A stretch of DNA of 64,000 bases, from positions 1-64,000 of the forward strand of contig CAYYLL010000006.1 of the NCBI GenBank assembly GCA_964472525.1, read 5' to 3'. Under the pieces are notes generated by a model, which saw nothing but the letters and a program-made list of their open reading frames with translations, was not told the origin of the DNA and did no database searches. Both the position numbers and the translations under genes were made by a program. This document shows positions 46,357 to 55,750 of the stretch, piece after piece (the first letter of the stretch is position 1; the number at the start of each line of letters is the position of its first letter). This DNA comes from SZUA-37 sp964472525. Its GTDB lineage: Bacteria; Pseudomonadota; Gammaproteobacteria; UBA6429; Thiohalophilaceae.

Positions 46357-46383
46357 CCCCGCCTGTTTGTGGCGGGGTTTTTT
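46357..46383 (+). terminator. Intrinsic terminator of the P460-like gene
   Basis: A 7-bp stem CCCCGCC / GGCGGGG (46357-46363, 46371-46377) with a seven-base loop is followed by six Ts. It lies 27 bases after the stop codon. Confidence 0.92.
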
Positions 46384-46395
46384 ATTGCCTGTTGG

Positions 46396-46692
46396 TTATT
46401 GTTTAGTATTCTGCGCCAGATAGGTTTCCAGTTCGCAGCCAAACTCTTCTACCTTATCAAGAATTTTTATTTTACCGTTATCCAGTTCTGTTTCAGATCG
46501 TAGTTATTCAAGTTCGGCATAAAATTCTTTAAAGTTTAATTGGCCAGACTCGCCTTCGACCAATCGATCACGGCAGTGCTCCATCCATTGTTCCAGTTCA
46601 TCTTTGTTTAGTATTTCAGGATAATTGTGTGCCCGATAGCGAAACAGTATTTCTGGCGGACGATTGTCATCGATTCTCCATGTTTATGTTCT
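46396..46692 (-). pseudogene. Diverged 3'-terminal copy of sbcB
   Basis: The minus strand encodes about 98 codons that align without gaps to the end of intact SbcB at 55751: for example PEILFRYRAHNYPEILNKDE against PEMLFRYRARNHPETLNEDE, and LAQNTKQ-stop against LAQNV-stop. There is an in-frame TAA where the intact gene has a Gln codon (ELE-stop-LRSETELD), and a second stop near the 5' limit. About a quarter of the residues differ, so it is not a recent duplicate. It is in the same orientation as sbcB, and with it brackets the Rhs island. Confidence 0.88.
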
Positions 46693-47001
46693 CAATATAG
46701 CTGAAGAAAAATATTGAATAGAATACTGCGGAAAAAATTTGACCACTACAACTTATCTCTTAATGTCATACCGATACATGGTTTAAAAAAGACATCCTCA
46801 ATACATTTGCATTCATTAAAGTTATAAAAAATAAAATGGTATTTTTAGATAAAAATACTGTGGAAAATAATGCAGAAAATAATTAAGCAAAAGATATAGT
46901 TATTCCAAAGATAAATGACATACCTGAATAAATTTCAGGATGATTGTCTGTCTACTTGTAAGGGGTGTTGATGTGTTCACCCATAAATTATGGAGAAAAC
47001 T
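46693..47001. other. Left end of the Rhs island, leader region
   Basis: No gene is visible in these 309 AT-rich bases. A small hairpin CCTGAA / TTCAGG lies at 46923-46939. The region should contain the promoter of the three-gene island operon. No inverted repeats or integrase remains were seen. Confidence 0.4.
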
Positions 47002-49044
47002 ATGTCATGTTCAAATTTTAAATTAAATCTTCCAACCGATATTCCCTGGAAACGTATCTGTGTAACCGAGGATATGATTGATACGCGTGTTTGTGATAAA
47101 CGCTTGCCTGCAAAATGGCAAACATCGTTAGCTGTTTTCAAGTATAAGCCTGAGGATGAGTTCCAGATGTTCCCTGACTATGATATTACTTACTTGAAGG
47201 TAACGGCGACAATTACTGGTTACCAGCCTCTCGATAAGGAGATTCAGGGAGAAATAAACTGGGATGGTGTTAACATTGCAACTATTCCGGGACTCACTGA
47301 TTTGCTCAATTCCTATAACCCATGTCATGGGGCAATCTTGCAGGTTGTTGTTGGGCCAAAAAACAAACAAACCCCCCCTGACCTTGATAATTACCCTTTC
47401 TTTCTTGATTTTGAACCCAAGAAACGTGAATTGTATGAACTGGCGACAGATACTCTCGAAAAACAATCCCGTTCTATAGAGTCACTTAATATTACCAAGT
47501 CCAGTGGTTCTACTCAGTCTATGGAGGTTCTGGACATTGATATGGGAGGGAGTGTTGGTTTTGGGGCGCAAGGTTCCTATGCTGGTACAGGCGGTGGATT
47601 TAATTTTTCATCATCTTCACAAGGTCAATGGGGAACAAAGAATTTGAATAGTGATCAAAGTATGTCGTCACGCTCAGCCGATGTAGGTCAGGAAAAACGG
47701 GAAAGTTATTCATATTCAACACAGTTATCGCAGATGTATCATTTGCTTGATAGTTATCATTTAGGTACAAACCGGGTGGTATTCTTTGTACAACCTAGAC
47801 CACATACATTGGAAGAACCCTCAGGATTTGTTAGAGGTCCTCGACCTGTTGAAGGGATTCAGGAATTCTTTATGGTGGTTGCCCAGCCTAAAGAACAAAA
47901 AGATTTCTGTGTTTCATTACGTCTTGATACCAGTCACTTAACTAAAACACCAATCATGGAATATGATCGAAAAACAGAAGTGTCTGATATGGCATCGGCG
48001 AGTGCCGCGATTGCAACCAAAAATGATACCCTGGGTAGCCGTGAAAAATGGGGGGAAGCCTGTGCTATTTGGTGCTGGGATATGTATTACAAATGTTATT
48101 TAACACATGACGAAGATGATACTGTCTACACTGCACCCGATGGTTACGTGATTGAAAGTTATACCAATCTTGTGAATAGCAGCTCACATGGAAGTTCGAA
48201 TGTCAGTATTTCACCGAATGGAAAAACCCTGACAATACACGCCGAAGCAAATGGCAAAAACTGTTTTGAAGATACTTTTGGTTGTGTTGATTGCCCGGAT
48301 GAATGGCAAAGAAGAGCAGGTCATGCACGTAGACAGGTAGAAATTCATTTGGTATCTGAAGAGCCAATTAAACAGGTAGGTGAAGATGAAGCACTGATGA
48401 TTACCACACGTGGATTATGTTGTTGCCCACAAGATAAAGTTATTGTACCACTGGACGAGTATGTAGTGAGTATCAAACCTGTTCCCAATGATTTAAAACC
48501 AGGAAAATACTTAACTGATAAGTTTGTTAATGCAAGATCAGTGGCTTCGAAAAAAGGTACTACTGGTAATACAGATGATAAGTCGTGTAAGGAATGCAGT
48601 GAAAAAGATGTTAGTCGCAATAATCGTGACAACGCTAAATACACAATACGACAGGCTAATGAGCTTGGTAATTACATTAAAACTGAGACTATCAAGAGCT
48701 TGAATGATCCTAATGTGAAGCTTGAGAAATTTGCAGAAACAGAATTTTTCGCAAGGCAGTTAAAATTACAATTGGTTCAGTTTAAAAAAGGTCGTGAGTT
48801 ATTGAATGAATCGGTAACAGATGATCTTCCTGAAAAGGCTATTGGCAGACTTGAAAAAGTATTTAACAAAAGTTGTAAGGAAATAACGCGCCAGGATTTA
48901 CTCTCCTTACGCAATGAAGAGCTTAGCAAACTATTAGGCATGGATGCGGAACTTGTTAACAAAATAAAACTGACATCATTAGGTGTTGTGTTTAATAAGG
49001 ATAAAGGTTCTGCAAAAACAAAGAAAGGCAAGGCTGCTAAATAG
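47002..49044 (+). CDS. Uncharacterised cysteine-containing protein of the Rhs island
   Basis: I do not recognise this family. The 680-residue protein has no signal peptide; a Ser/Gly-rich segment at about 185-225 (GSVGFGAQGSYAGTGGGFNF), a W/C-rich patch (CAIWCWDMYYKC, about 345-360), cysteine clusters CVDCPDEW and GLCCCPQD, and a helical C-terminus with an LLSLRNEELSKLLGMDAELV stretch resembling helix-hairpin-helix repeats, and a K-rich end. ATG 47002 is chosen because GGAG lies six bases before it; ATG 46990 is in frame. It is cotranscribed with the next two genes, suggesting a role in delivery, loading or folding of the Rhs protein. Confidence 0.6.
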   Translation: MSCSNFKLNLPTDIPWKRICVTEDMIDTRVCDKRLPAKWQTSLAVFKYKPEDEFQMFPDYDITYLKVTATITGYQPLDKEIQGEINWDGVNIATIPGLTDLLNSYNPCHGAILQVVVGPKNKQTPPDLDNYPFFLDFEPKKRELYELATDTLEKQSRSIESLNITKSSGSTQSMEVLDIDMGGSVGFGAQGSYAGTGGGFNFSSSSQGQWGTKNLNSDQSMSSRSADVGQEKRESYSYSTQLSQMYHLLDSYHLGTNRVVFFVQPRPHTLEEPSGFVRGPRPVEGIQEFFMVVAQPKEQKDFCVSLRLDTSHLTKTPIMEYDRKTEVSDMASASAAIATKNDTLGSREKWGEACAIWCWDMYYKCYLTHDEDDTVYTAPDGYVIESYTNLVNSSSHGSSNVSISPNGKTLTIHAEANGKNCFEDTFGCVDCPDEWQRRAGHARRQVEIHLVSEEPIKQVGEDEALMITTRGLCCCPQDKVIVPLDEYVVSIKPVPNDLKPGKYLTDKFVNARSVASKKGTTGNTDDKSCKECSEKDVSRNNRDNAKYTIRQANELGNYIKTETIKSLNDPNVKLEKFAETEFFARQLKLQLVQFKKGRELLNESVTDDLPEKAIGRLEKVFNKSCKEITRQDLLSLRNEELSKLLGMDAELVNKIKLTSLGVVFNKDKGSAKTKKGKAAK

Positions 49045-49062
49045 GGTGTCAGGTTAATTATC

Positions 49063-49941
49063 ATGGACTTTAACTATTATTTTGGACCAGATAAAACACC
49101 CTTTGTATTTCGTGAGGATGGTTTGATTGATGATGCATCAATCAAACCATTTCATGGAATTATAAGTCTGGGGTTACGTAATAAGCTAATAGAAAAAAAC
49201 ATGTCAAATGAAGTATGGCATCGTAATGGGCATCTTTTGGAGAAGGGTGATGTTGACAGTTCCCTCAAGACACAAGAACTATTGGTGCTCAAGGAGTTTG
49301 CATCTTTGTGCAAGGTGCTTTCTTTTAGCCAGTCTGTTAGTTGTATCAGGCTATATCTTGAGCGACACCTTGAAATTTCTGCTCTTGAGAATATTTCGTA
49401 CTGTGATATCTGGAATATTAAAGAAGGTCATATTTCCAGTGTCTGGAAAATCAATATTGTACCTAATAGTGAAGCAGAAACATTTATTCTCAATGTTGCC
49501 AGAGATAATGTTGCCAGTGAAAAATTGCTGATAAGTTCAGGGAAGATGAGGGTTATTGGGGACAAATTTCCCACGCTTCACCTTGCCAGGGTGTTTGATA
49601 TCGACACGTTAACTGACACATTACTACCTTTTCCTGTTGTGATATCAAGAACAGAATGGATTGAGAATTCATTCGAAATTCATTCCAGAAAAAGTAAAGC
49701 AAGCAACACATCTGAATTGTTATTAGTCGAACGATTTTTAACAGACAAAGATAACCCCGCGAGAATTACTTCAGTCCTTGGAAAATTGTTTACAACGAAT
49801 GAAGTAAATCAGATAGAAAATGAAATAACAACGTTTTTAACCAAGGCAGCAACGTGTATTCCGGAAAAACCTGAAATAAATATTAACAATGGTGACGTAG
49901 TCTGGGATGGTTCTAAAGCAGTTGTTGTTGCAATAGCATAA
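49063..49941 (+). CDS. Uncharacterised 292-residue protein, possibly kinase-like fold
   Basis: The protein is soluble with no signal peptide. Parts recall an aminoglycoside-phosphotransferase-like fold: VWKINIVPNSEAETFILNVA with a following conserved-looking helix, THLARVFDIDTL and the final INNGDVVWDGSKAVVVAIA, which resembles a catalytic-loop HGD..N..(V)DG pattern with His replaced by Asn. Catalytic residues are therefore doubtful and the similarity may be chance. It lies 18 bases after the 680-residue gene and 12 bases before rhs, so it probably acts with them as an adaptor or chaperone; an immunity role is also possible, though such genes usually follow the toxin. Confidence 0.5.
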   Translation: MDFNYYFGPDKTPFVFREDGLIDDASIKPFHGIISLGLRNKLIEKNMSNEVWHRNGHLLEKGDVDSSLKTQELLVLKEFASLCKVLSFSQSVSCIRLYLERHLEISALENISYCDIWNIKEGHISSVWKINIVPNSEAETFILNVARDNVASEKLLISSGKMRVIGDKFPTLHLARVFDIDTLTDTLLPFPVVISRTEWIENSFEIHSRKSKASNTSELLLVERFLTDKDNPARITSVLGKLFTTNEVNQIENEITTFLTKAATCIPEKPEININNGDVVWDGSKAVVVAIA

Positions 49942-49953
49942 TGTGAGGATTTT

Positions 49954-52900
49954 ATGGGAAGGTATAAATTAAATGTTCCAGATGGTGTAAACGAATTTGA
50001 ACATGCAGGTACAACATTTGATGGTGGCAGTATTTATGAAACGGATAATCCTTGCGATGCACTTTCTTTTTATAATGCAGCACGAAGTGAGAATCCAGAA
50101 CTTGGTCGTGCTGATGTAACCGAGGGATTTTGGCAGAGTGTCGACGATGCTTGTCAGGCCCAAACGGCAGCGCCACCTCGGCCATCTGCAGCAACAACGA
50201 CACCTGGTGCAAATCCGGTTACTCCCGGTGGTGATAGAGCCGATCAACAAGGTGCACCACCGCCCCCGGATTCCGGGACGGTAAATGGACAAAGAACGCC
50301 TTCAACTGATTCAGTTGTGGCTGATACGGAGGAACAACCCCGCCCGGATGCAGGTGAGCGCCATCCAACGCATAGTGATGAGCAAACTGATGAACAAACG
50401 GATGCAGGTGATCCTGTCGATATTTTTAACGGGGCGTTATACCTTTCTGAAACAGATTTAGAAATACCAAACAGTATTCTTCCTTTACATTTTTCAAGAT
50501 TTTATCGAAGTGGTGTAGCAACGTATGGGCCACTGGGTTGGGGGTGGGATCATAATCATAATTTTTTTATTCGTGAATTAAAAACTGGAGATGTTGCTTT
50601 ATGGCGAAGTTTGCGTGAAGAGATTTTCAAGTTTGATGGAGAAGGATTTGAACCACCAACAGGCCGGTTTGAAAAACTTGTTCGACTGACAGATGGTGTA
50701 CAGGTTTTTGATTTATTCGGTGCAGGTGGTTTAACGTTACATTTTGAACGTCCTGCCGGCTGGATTGATGTTGAGCGAATTCCACTTGTCTGGATAGCAG
50801 ACAGGCATGGTAATCGGTTAACTTATTCTTATGGAACAAATGACACCCTGGTTGAAGTTAGAAATGAGGAAAATCGCTTTTTACAATTTGAGTATAACCA
50901 ATGTGGTTTAATGTCTGCTGTAACCGATCATGCAGGCCGTAAATACAGCTATGGGTATAACGATGAAATACAGCACCTTGTATGCACATCTAGCCCGGCC
51001 ACTGCAGATCATGCTGACGGTATTAGCAGAATTTTTCATTATGATAAGCCATATTTTCCTGCCAGATTAAGACATAACATTGTTCGAATAGAGGATTCCA
51101 ACAGTAATATTTATCTGGAAAATAAATATGAACAGGATCCAGCTGCCTGGCACTATGGGAGGATAACCGAGCAATTATATGGTGGCTTTTTGTATCAGTT
51201 TAGATATACCCAATTACAATGGGTACCTGCCAACTCACTCTACAGCAATATCGCAGCGGTTAGAGTCGAGGTGCTAACACCGGATTTTGGCCTGGAAACC
51301 TATACTTTTAACTACCGAGGAAACTTGCTGGATAGACGTTACCGATTAGTAAAAGATAAATCATTCCGCGTTGTTGCCTGGCAGTATCAGTTTGATGTGC
51401 AAGCAAATCTATCCGTATTGACAAAGCCGGACGGTGGCCAGATTATTAATACTTATGATTTTGATAATTCCAACCCACGTATGCGAGGAAATTTGTTACA
51501 GAAAGAAATGCGTGCAGCAGCAGGATTCCCATCGCCAAGCCGCATTATCTGGAGAGCAAAATATGAACCTGTTTACCAGTTGATGGTTGAGGAAAAAAAT
51601 GAAACAGGGAGTACTACACAATACAAATATGATTTTAATATAAATCCCGTTGATCCTGCTAACTCAGGAAGGTTGAGCGAAGTTCATTACCCTGGTGTAA
51701 CACTGCCAGACGGTACGGTACAAAATAGTATTGTTCGCTATGAACATAATAGCAAAGGGCAACGAACCGCTGTTGTGCAACCTGATGGTACGCGATACGA
51801 AATGCACTACGGAAATTCAGCTGATAACAATAACAGGTTAGTTAAAAAGGTATTTGATGTTACGGGACTAAATATTGAAATACAGTTTAATTATAATGCC
51901 TTTGGTTTTGAAGATGAGAGTATTAGTGCGAATGGGAATGTTACGAAAAGAACGATTAACTCACTTGGTCAGGTTGAAAAAGTAATCTTGCCTGCAGTAG
52001 CGAGTGGTTCTGCGGAATTTCGTTATCATTATAACAATGACAAAAAATTAATATCTTTTGAACGACCTAAAGGACAGTATGCAGATGCAACACTTGTTGA
52101 TAATACTATTGTTGATCAGTTTGAAAGAAATATTCTGGGTTATCCTGAGAAGTATCTGCTTAGTAGTAATACCGATAATAAAAAAAATATAGAAGTCTGT
52201 TCTGATTACAGGGGTTTACCTGTTGAAACGCTTAACCCTGATGGTAGCAAGGTTAAAAGAGTATATGATGAGCGAGGTATATCCATAAGAGAAGATGTTT
52301 CAGGACTTGATTCGAGTTTTATAACATCAAAAAAGGTATACAATAAAACAGGCAAGCTTGTTCAGGAAACTCATTCAACAGGGCAAACGGTTAAATACCG
52401 GTATGATGGTTTTGAACGTCTTCATAGTATAAGCCTTTCAAATAATTCAGAACTTAAATACACATGGTTAAAAGGCGATTTGCTCGAGTCATTAGAAATT
52501 ATTGGTGACGATGGGCATGGTGGTAATCGAACATTAACACTTTCATCCTACGCTTATGATGCGAGGGGGCGAAAAGTTCGTGAGACTGTTAAATCATTTA
52601 AAGATAATCCTGCTGTCTTTGATGAGGTTTCATCTACTTTTTATTACGATAAAATGGATCGGATTGAAAAAATTGTTGATAACCGGGGTGGTATAAGTAC
52701 ATTTGGTTATGACGGTGTTGGGCGTGTTATTAAAAAAGTTGACCCTCTCGGTAATGAAGAACATTACAGTTATGATAATAACGGAAATACACTACAACAA
52801 AAAAGTCACCATATCGAACCTGATGGCTCGGTTTCTATTCTTGAAAAAAACTTTGCTTATGATCAACGAAACCGGTTAATTAAAAATATCGAACCCGATG

Positions 52901-55629
52901 GGGCAGAATTCAGCTTTGAGTATGACGACAGGAACTTATTGATAAGTCGCAAAGATTATTCTGGTGTCATTACAGAAATTAAACATGACTCATTCGGCAA
53001 CAAACTTGAAGAGATATATGATCCAACGGGATTGAATATTGTGCACAAGTGGATTCTTGACAGTATGTCAAGAATTACGTCCTATATCGACCCAAAAAGC
53101 GAGGTATCACATTATTATTTTGATGGCATTGGACGACTCTACAAAACAGAATACCCGAATGGTTTTTCAAGTACACGTTTATTTAATGAACAAGGTCTGG
53201 TTGTAGAAGAAACATTAAATACTGGTGTTAAATTTGAGTTTGGCTATGATGTAGCAAGTCGTTTGGTCAGTATTAAAAATACAAATGTTCCCGCATCGAT
53301 TGTTCCAGTTCAAACTCATCACTTTGCATATGATGGATTAGATCGGCTTGTAACGGCTAAAGTTGGTGGCAATGAGATAGTTCGTCAGTATGACAGTATG
53401 AGTCGATTATTGTCTGAACAAACATTAAGTAACACTATGCAGTGTCGGTATAGTGATGCGTTTGGTGATATTGAAAAAGAATGGCCTGATGGTCGTACTG
53501 AAAAACAAGTATATGATTTAAATGGTGCATTAATTCAAATTAAGGAAATGACTAATGGTTCGTTAGGGGAAGGTCCCGGTTTGATTGCCGACATAAAGCC
53601 AAGTGGCCAATCCTACCCTGGGGAAATTTCTTATCGTGGTGAGCTTAATGTTGTTAATGCGTATGATGAAAGAAAACGTTTAACTGAAATGGCCATAAGT
53701 AGTTCGGTTGGTGTTGATGAAAAAATAAAGTACCGATATGACATTGCAAACAGAAAACGGGTTGAGTCTATTTCAGGAACTAATCCTGCGCTGAATTTTT
53801 ATACGTTTGATAACAAGTACAGACTCACAAAAACAAAAGATGATTTCATCTCATCCATTACCGATGCCATAACTCAGGCCGAGCACGATGCAGCCATTAC
53901 GGTGGTGCAAACAGCTTCGGCTGCCGCGACACATCAACAGGAATTTGAATATAATCAAACAGATGATCGAATAAAATTTTCTGAATCCGGTAAACCGACA
54001 AAGAACTATACTTATTTGGCTGGACATCGAATTCAGAGTGATGGCACAAATACATATACCCACCATGCGAATGGTTCTTTAAAAAGTGATGGTCTGTTCA
54101 GTTTTGAAGTCGATGCGTTGGGGCGTATTATTGAAGCTAAGTCTGGCACAAGCAGTGTATTCAAGCTGGAGTATGATGCATTAGGTCGTCCCAGTATTAT
54201 TAAAGAGGCGGGTAAGCCGGTGCGTTCATTTAATTATCTGGGCGCCTTTGTCGAACAGGAAAATGAAAACGGTATCGCTTCTCGGCAAATTACGACACAT
54301 CCTGTGTCGGGGCTTCCTCTCGCTTATCACGCCGCCCCAGCCAGCTATTTTCCACTTTTTGATAATCGTTATAATCTTATTGGTTTATGTGATACCAGTG
54401 GAAATGTTATAGAAAGGTATCGCTATAAACCTTTTGGCTCACCAGAAATATTTGATGCAACCGGCAATAAGATAGCGGTTTCTGCGTTTGGGGTTGAGCC
54501 TGTATTTGGTGGGCAACGTTATTTGTCATCCAATGGTCTGTATCTTTCTAAAAGAAGATTGATGAACCCTGAGAATGGCTTATTTTTATCAGCTGATTCA
54601 TTGGGTTATGTTAATTCGCCATCGCTGTATGTGTATGTAGGGCAAAATCCTATTGATCTTATTGACCCCGATGGTGAATTTGCATTTCTGGCTGGTTTAC
54701 TTATTGCTGCGATTGTTGGTGCCGTGGTGTCAGGTGGAATCAATGCCGTACGGCAAGGTATTGCTATTTCTGAAGGCTCGCAAGAAGGCTGGGACTGGGG
54801 ACAATTTGGTGTGTCAGTTGGTATTGGGGCCGTTGCAGGGCCATTGTTAGTGGTTGCACCTGAGCTGGCCATTCCGTTGGCAGCCTATGGCGTGGGTAAT
54901 GGTATTGCAGGAATTGCTCAGGGAAATTATGCAACGGGTGCCTTTGATATTGCCACTTCGTTAGTACCGTTTGGTTTTAAAGGTGTTAGAACTTCTACAT
55001 TTGGACGTGGCTCACTGGTTGGGCAGGCGCGTGGTATGGGACCGGCAATACCTTGGAGTACCAGAGTTGGTCGTTTCCCTTTAATTGGCAATGCAGCAAG
55101 AAACTTTTTACCACCAGTTTTGGGTGGGCGTAGAGTGGGTATTGGATTTTCTCGTGGGTTACCGCCAGGTGATGCAGAGGGGCACGTCGCTGTTGTGCTT
55201 GAAGATCCTGAATCCGGTTTTATATTTTTTGAAAAAAATGCGCAAAGAGCACCCGATAGATCATTGATAGCCAGTTTTAATCAGGAAACAGGCCTACCGG
55301 ATATTTATGTCGCCGCAATAAGGCAAGGTGTTAGGCCATTTGAATATTCGTATATCAGAGTATCTGCGCGTAACGCTGCACGGGCAATGGAATACGCATC
55401 CGATAGAACAAACGGTACTCTTCCTGAACCTTTTGATTTTGATTGTGCAAACTGCTCACATTTCGCAGCAGATGTATTGGCAGAAGCAGGATTTAGAAAC
55501 TTTGGGAATGGCCGAGGAAGTGGTGTGCACAATAATTTTGTTAATTATAGTATTGCACGAATGATGGCCTATGCAGGTGGATTGCTGTCAAATGGTGTGC
55601 ATCCTAATGAGACGACCTCATCAAAATAA
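49954..55629 (+). CDS. Rhs-family polymorphic toxin with permuted papain-like C-terminal domain
   Basis: The 1891-residue protein has an unusual N-terminal 70 residues, a P/T/G-rich linker (about 75-150), a DUF6531 domain from about 153 (DPVDIFNGALYLSETD), many YD repeats (about 290-1450) and the Rhs core end RYLSSNGLYLSKRRL...DLIDPDG at about 1525-1572. The C-terminal tip of about 320 residues begins with a hydrophobic Gly/Ala-rich stretch (about 1575-1650). It ends with H1744 in EGHVAVVLEDPESG and N1833-C1834 in DCANCSHFAADVLAEAG, the order of catalytic His and Cys in permuted NlpC/P60-LRAT-like domains. The tip would be an amidase, peptidase or acyltransferase toxin. No PAAR or signal peptide is seen. 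Shine-Dalgarno GAGG, six bases before ATG. Confidence 0.88.
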   Translation: MGRYKLNVPDGVNEFEHAGTTFDGGSIYETDNPCDALSFYNAARSENPELGRADVTEGFWQSVDDACQAQTAAPPRPSAATTTPGANPVTPGGDRADQQGAPPPPDSGTVNGQRTPSTDSVVADTEEQPRPDAGERHPTHSDEQTDEQTDAGDPVDIFNGALYLSETDLEIPNSILPLHFSRFYRSGVATYGPLGWGWDHNHNFFIRELKTGDVALWRSLREEIFKFDGEGFEPPTGRFEKLVRLTDGVQVFDLFGAGGLTLHFERPAGWIDVERIPLVWIADRHGNRLTYSYGTNDTLVEVRNEENRFLQFEYNQCGLMSAVTDHAGRKYSYGYNDEIQHLVCTSSPATADHADGISRIFHYDKPYFPARLRHNIVRIEDSNSNIYLENKYEQDPAAWHYGRITEQLYGGFLYQFRYTQLQWVPANSLYSNIAAVRVEVLTPDFGLETYTFNYRGNLLDRRYRLVKDKSFRVVAWQYQFDVQANLSVLTKPDGGQIINTYDFDNSNPRMRGNLLQKEMRAAAGFPSPSRIIWRAKYEPVYQLMVEEKNETGSTTQYKYDFNINPVDPANSGRLSEVHYPGVTLPDGTVQNSIVRYEHNSKGQRTAVVQPDGTRYEMHYGNSADNNNRLVKKVFDVTGLNIEIQFNYNAFGFEDESISANGNVTKRTINSLGQVEKVILPAVASGSAEFRYHYNNDKKLISFERPKGQYADATLVDNTIVDQFERNILGYPEKYLLSSNTDNKKNIEVCSDYRGLPVETLNPDGSKVKRVYDERGISIREDVSGLDSSFITSKKVYNKTGKLVQETHSTGQTVKYRYDGFERLHSISLSNNSELKYTWLKGDLLESLEIIGDDGHGGNRTLTLSSYAYDARGRKVRETVKSFKDNPAVFDEVSSTFYYDKMDRIEKIVDNRGGISTFGYDGVGRVIKKVDPLGNEEHYSYDNNGNTLQQKSHHIEPDGSVSILEKNFAYDQRNRLIKNIEPDGAEFSFEYDDRNLLISRKDYSGVITEIKHDSFGNKLEEIYDPTGLNIVHKWILDSMSRITSYIDPKSEVSHYYFDGIGRLYKTEYPNGFSSTRLFNEQGLVVEETLNTGVKFEFGYDVASRLVSIKNTNVPASIVPVQTHHFAYDGLDRLVTAKVGGNEIVRQYDSMSRLLSEQTLSNTMQCRYSDAFGDIEKEWPDGRTEKQVYDLNGALIQIKEMTNGSLGEGPGLIADIKPSGQSYPGEISYRGELNVVNAYDERKRLTEMAISSSVGVDEKIKYRYDIANRKRVESISGTNPALNFYTFDNKYRLTKTKDDFISSITDAITQAEHDAAITVVQTASAAATHQQEFEYNQTDDRIKFSESGKPTKNYTYLAGHRIQSDGTNTYTHHANGSLKSDGLFSFEVDALGRIIEAKSGTSSVFKLEYDALGRPSIIKEAGKPVRSFNYLGAFVEQENENGIASRQITTHPVSGLPLAYHAAPASYFPLFDNRYNLIGLCDTSGNVIERYRYKPFGSPEIFDATGNKIAVSAFGVEPVFGGQRYLSSNGLYLSKRRLMNPENGLFLSADSLGYVNSPSLYVYVGQNPIDLIDPDGEFAFLAGLLIAAIVGAVVSGGINAVRQGIAISEGSQEGWDWGQFGVSVGIGAVAGPLLVVAPELAIPLAAYGVGNGIAGIAQGNYATGAFDIATSLVPFGFKGVRTSTFGRGSLVGQARGMGPAIPWSTRVGRFPLIGNAARNFLPPVLGGRRVGIGFSRGLPPGDAEGHVAVVLEDPESGFIFFEKNAQRAPDRSLIASFNQETGLPDIYVAAIRQGVRPFEYSYIRVSARNAARAMEYASDRTNGTLPEPFDFDCANCSHFAADVLAEAGFRNFGNGRGSGVHNNFVNYSIARMMAYAGGLLSNGVHPNETTSSK

Positions 55630-55750
55630 ATACGGATTAACATTTGTCTTTTATCTATTTAAAGACTGTTTAAGTGAGCATGTTTAAATTTTAATATGAA
55701 CAGTTATATAAATTTATTTACAGGGGCTAAAAAATATTTGGGGTCTTTGC

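Noticed and set aside
49954..55629. Rhs gene as a type VI effector with PAAR domain
   Set aside because: The N-terminal 70 residues lack the repeated P-A-A-R/glycine pattern, and no vgrG or tss genes are in the window.
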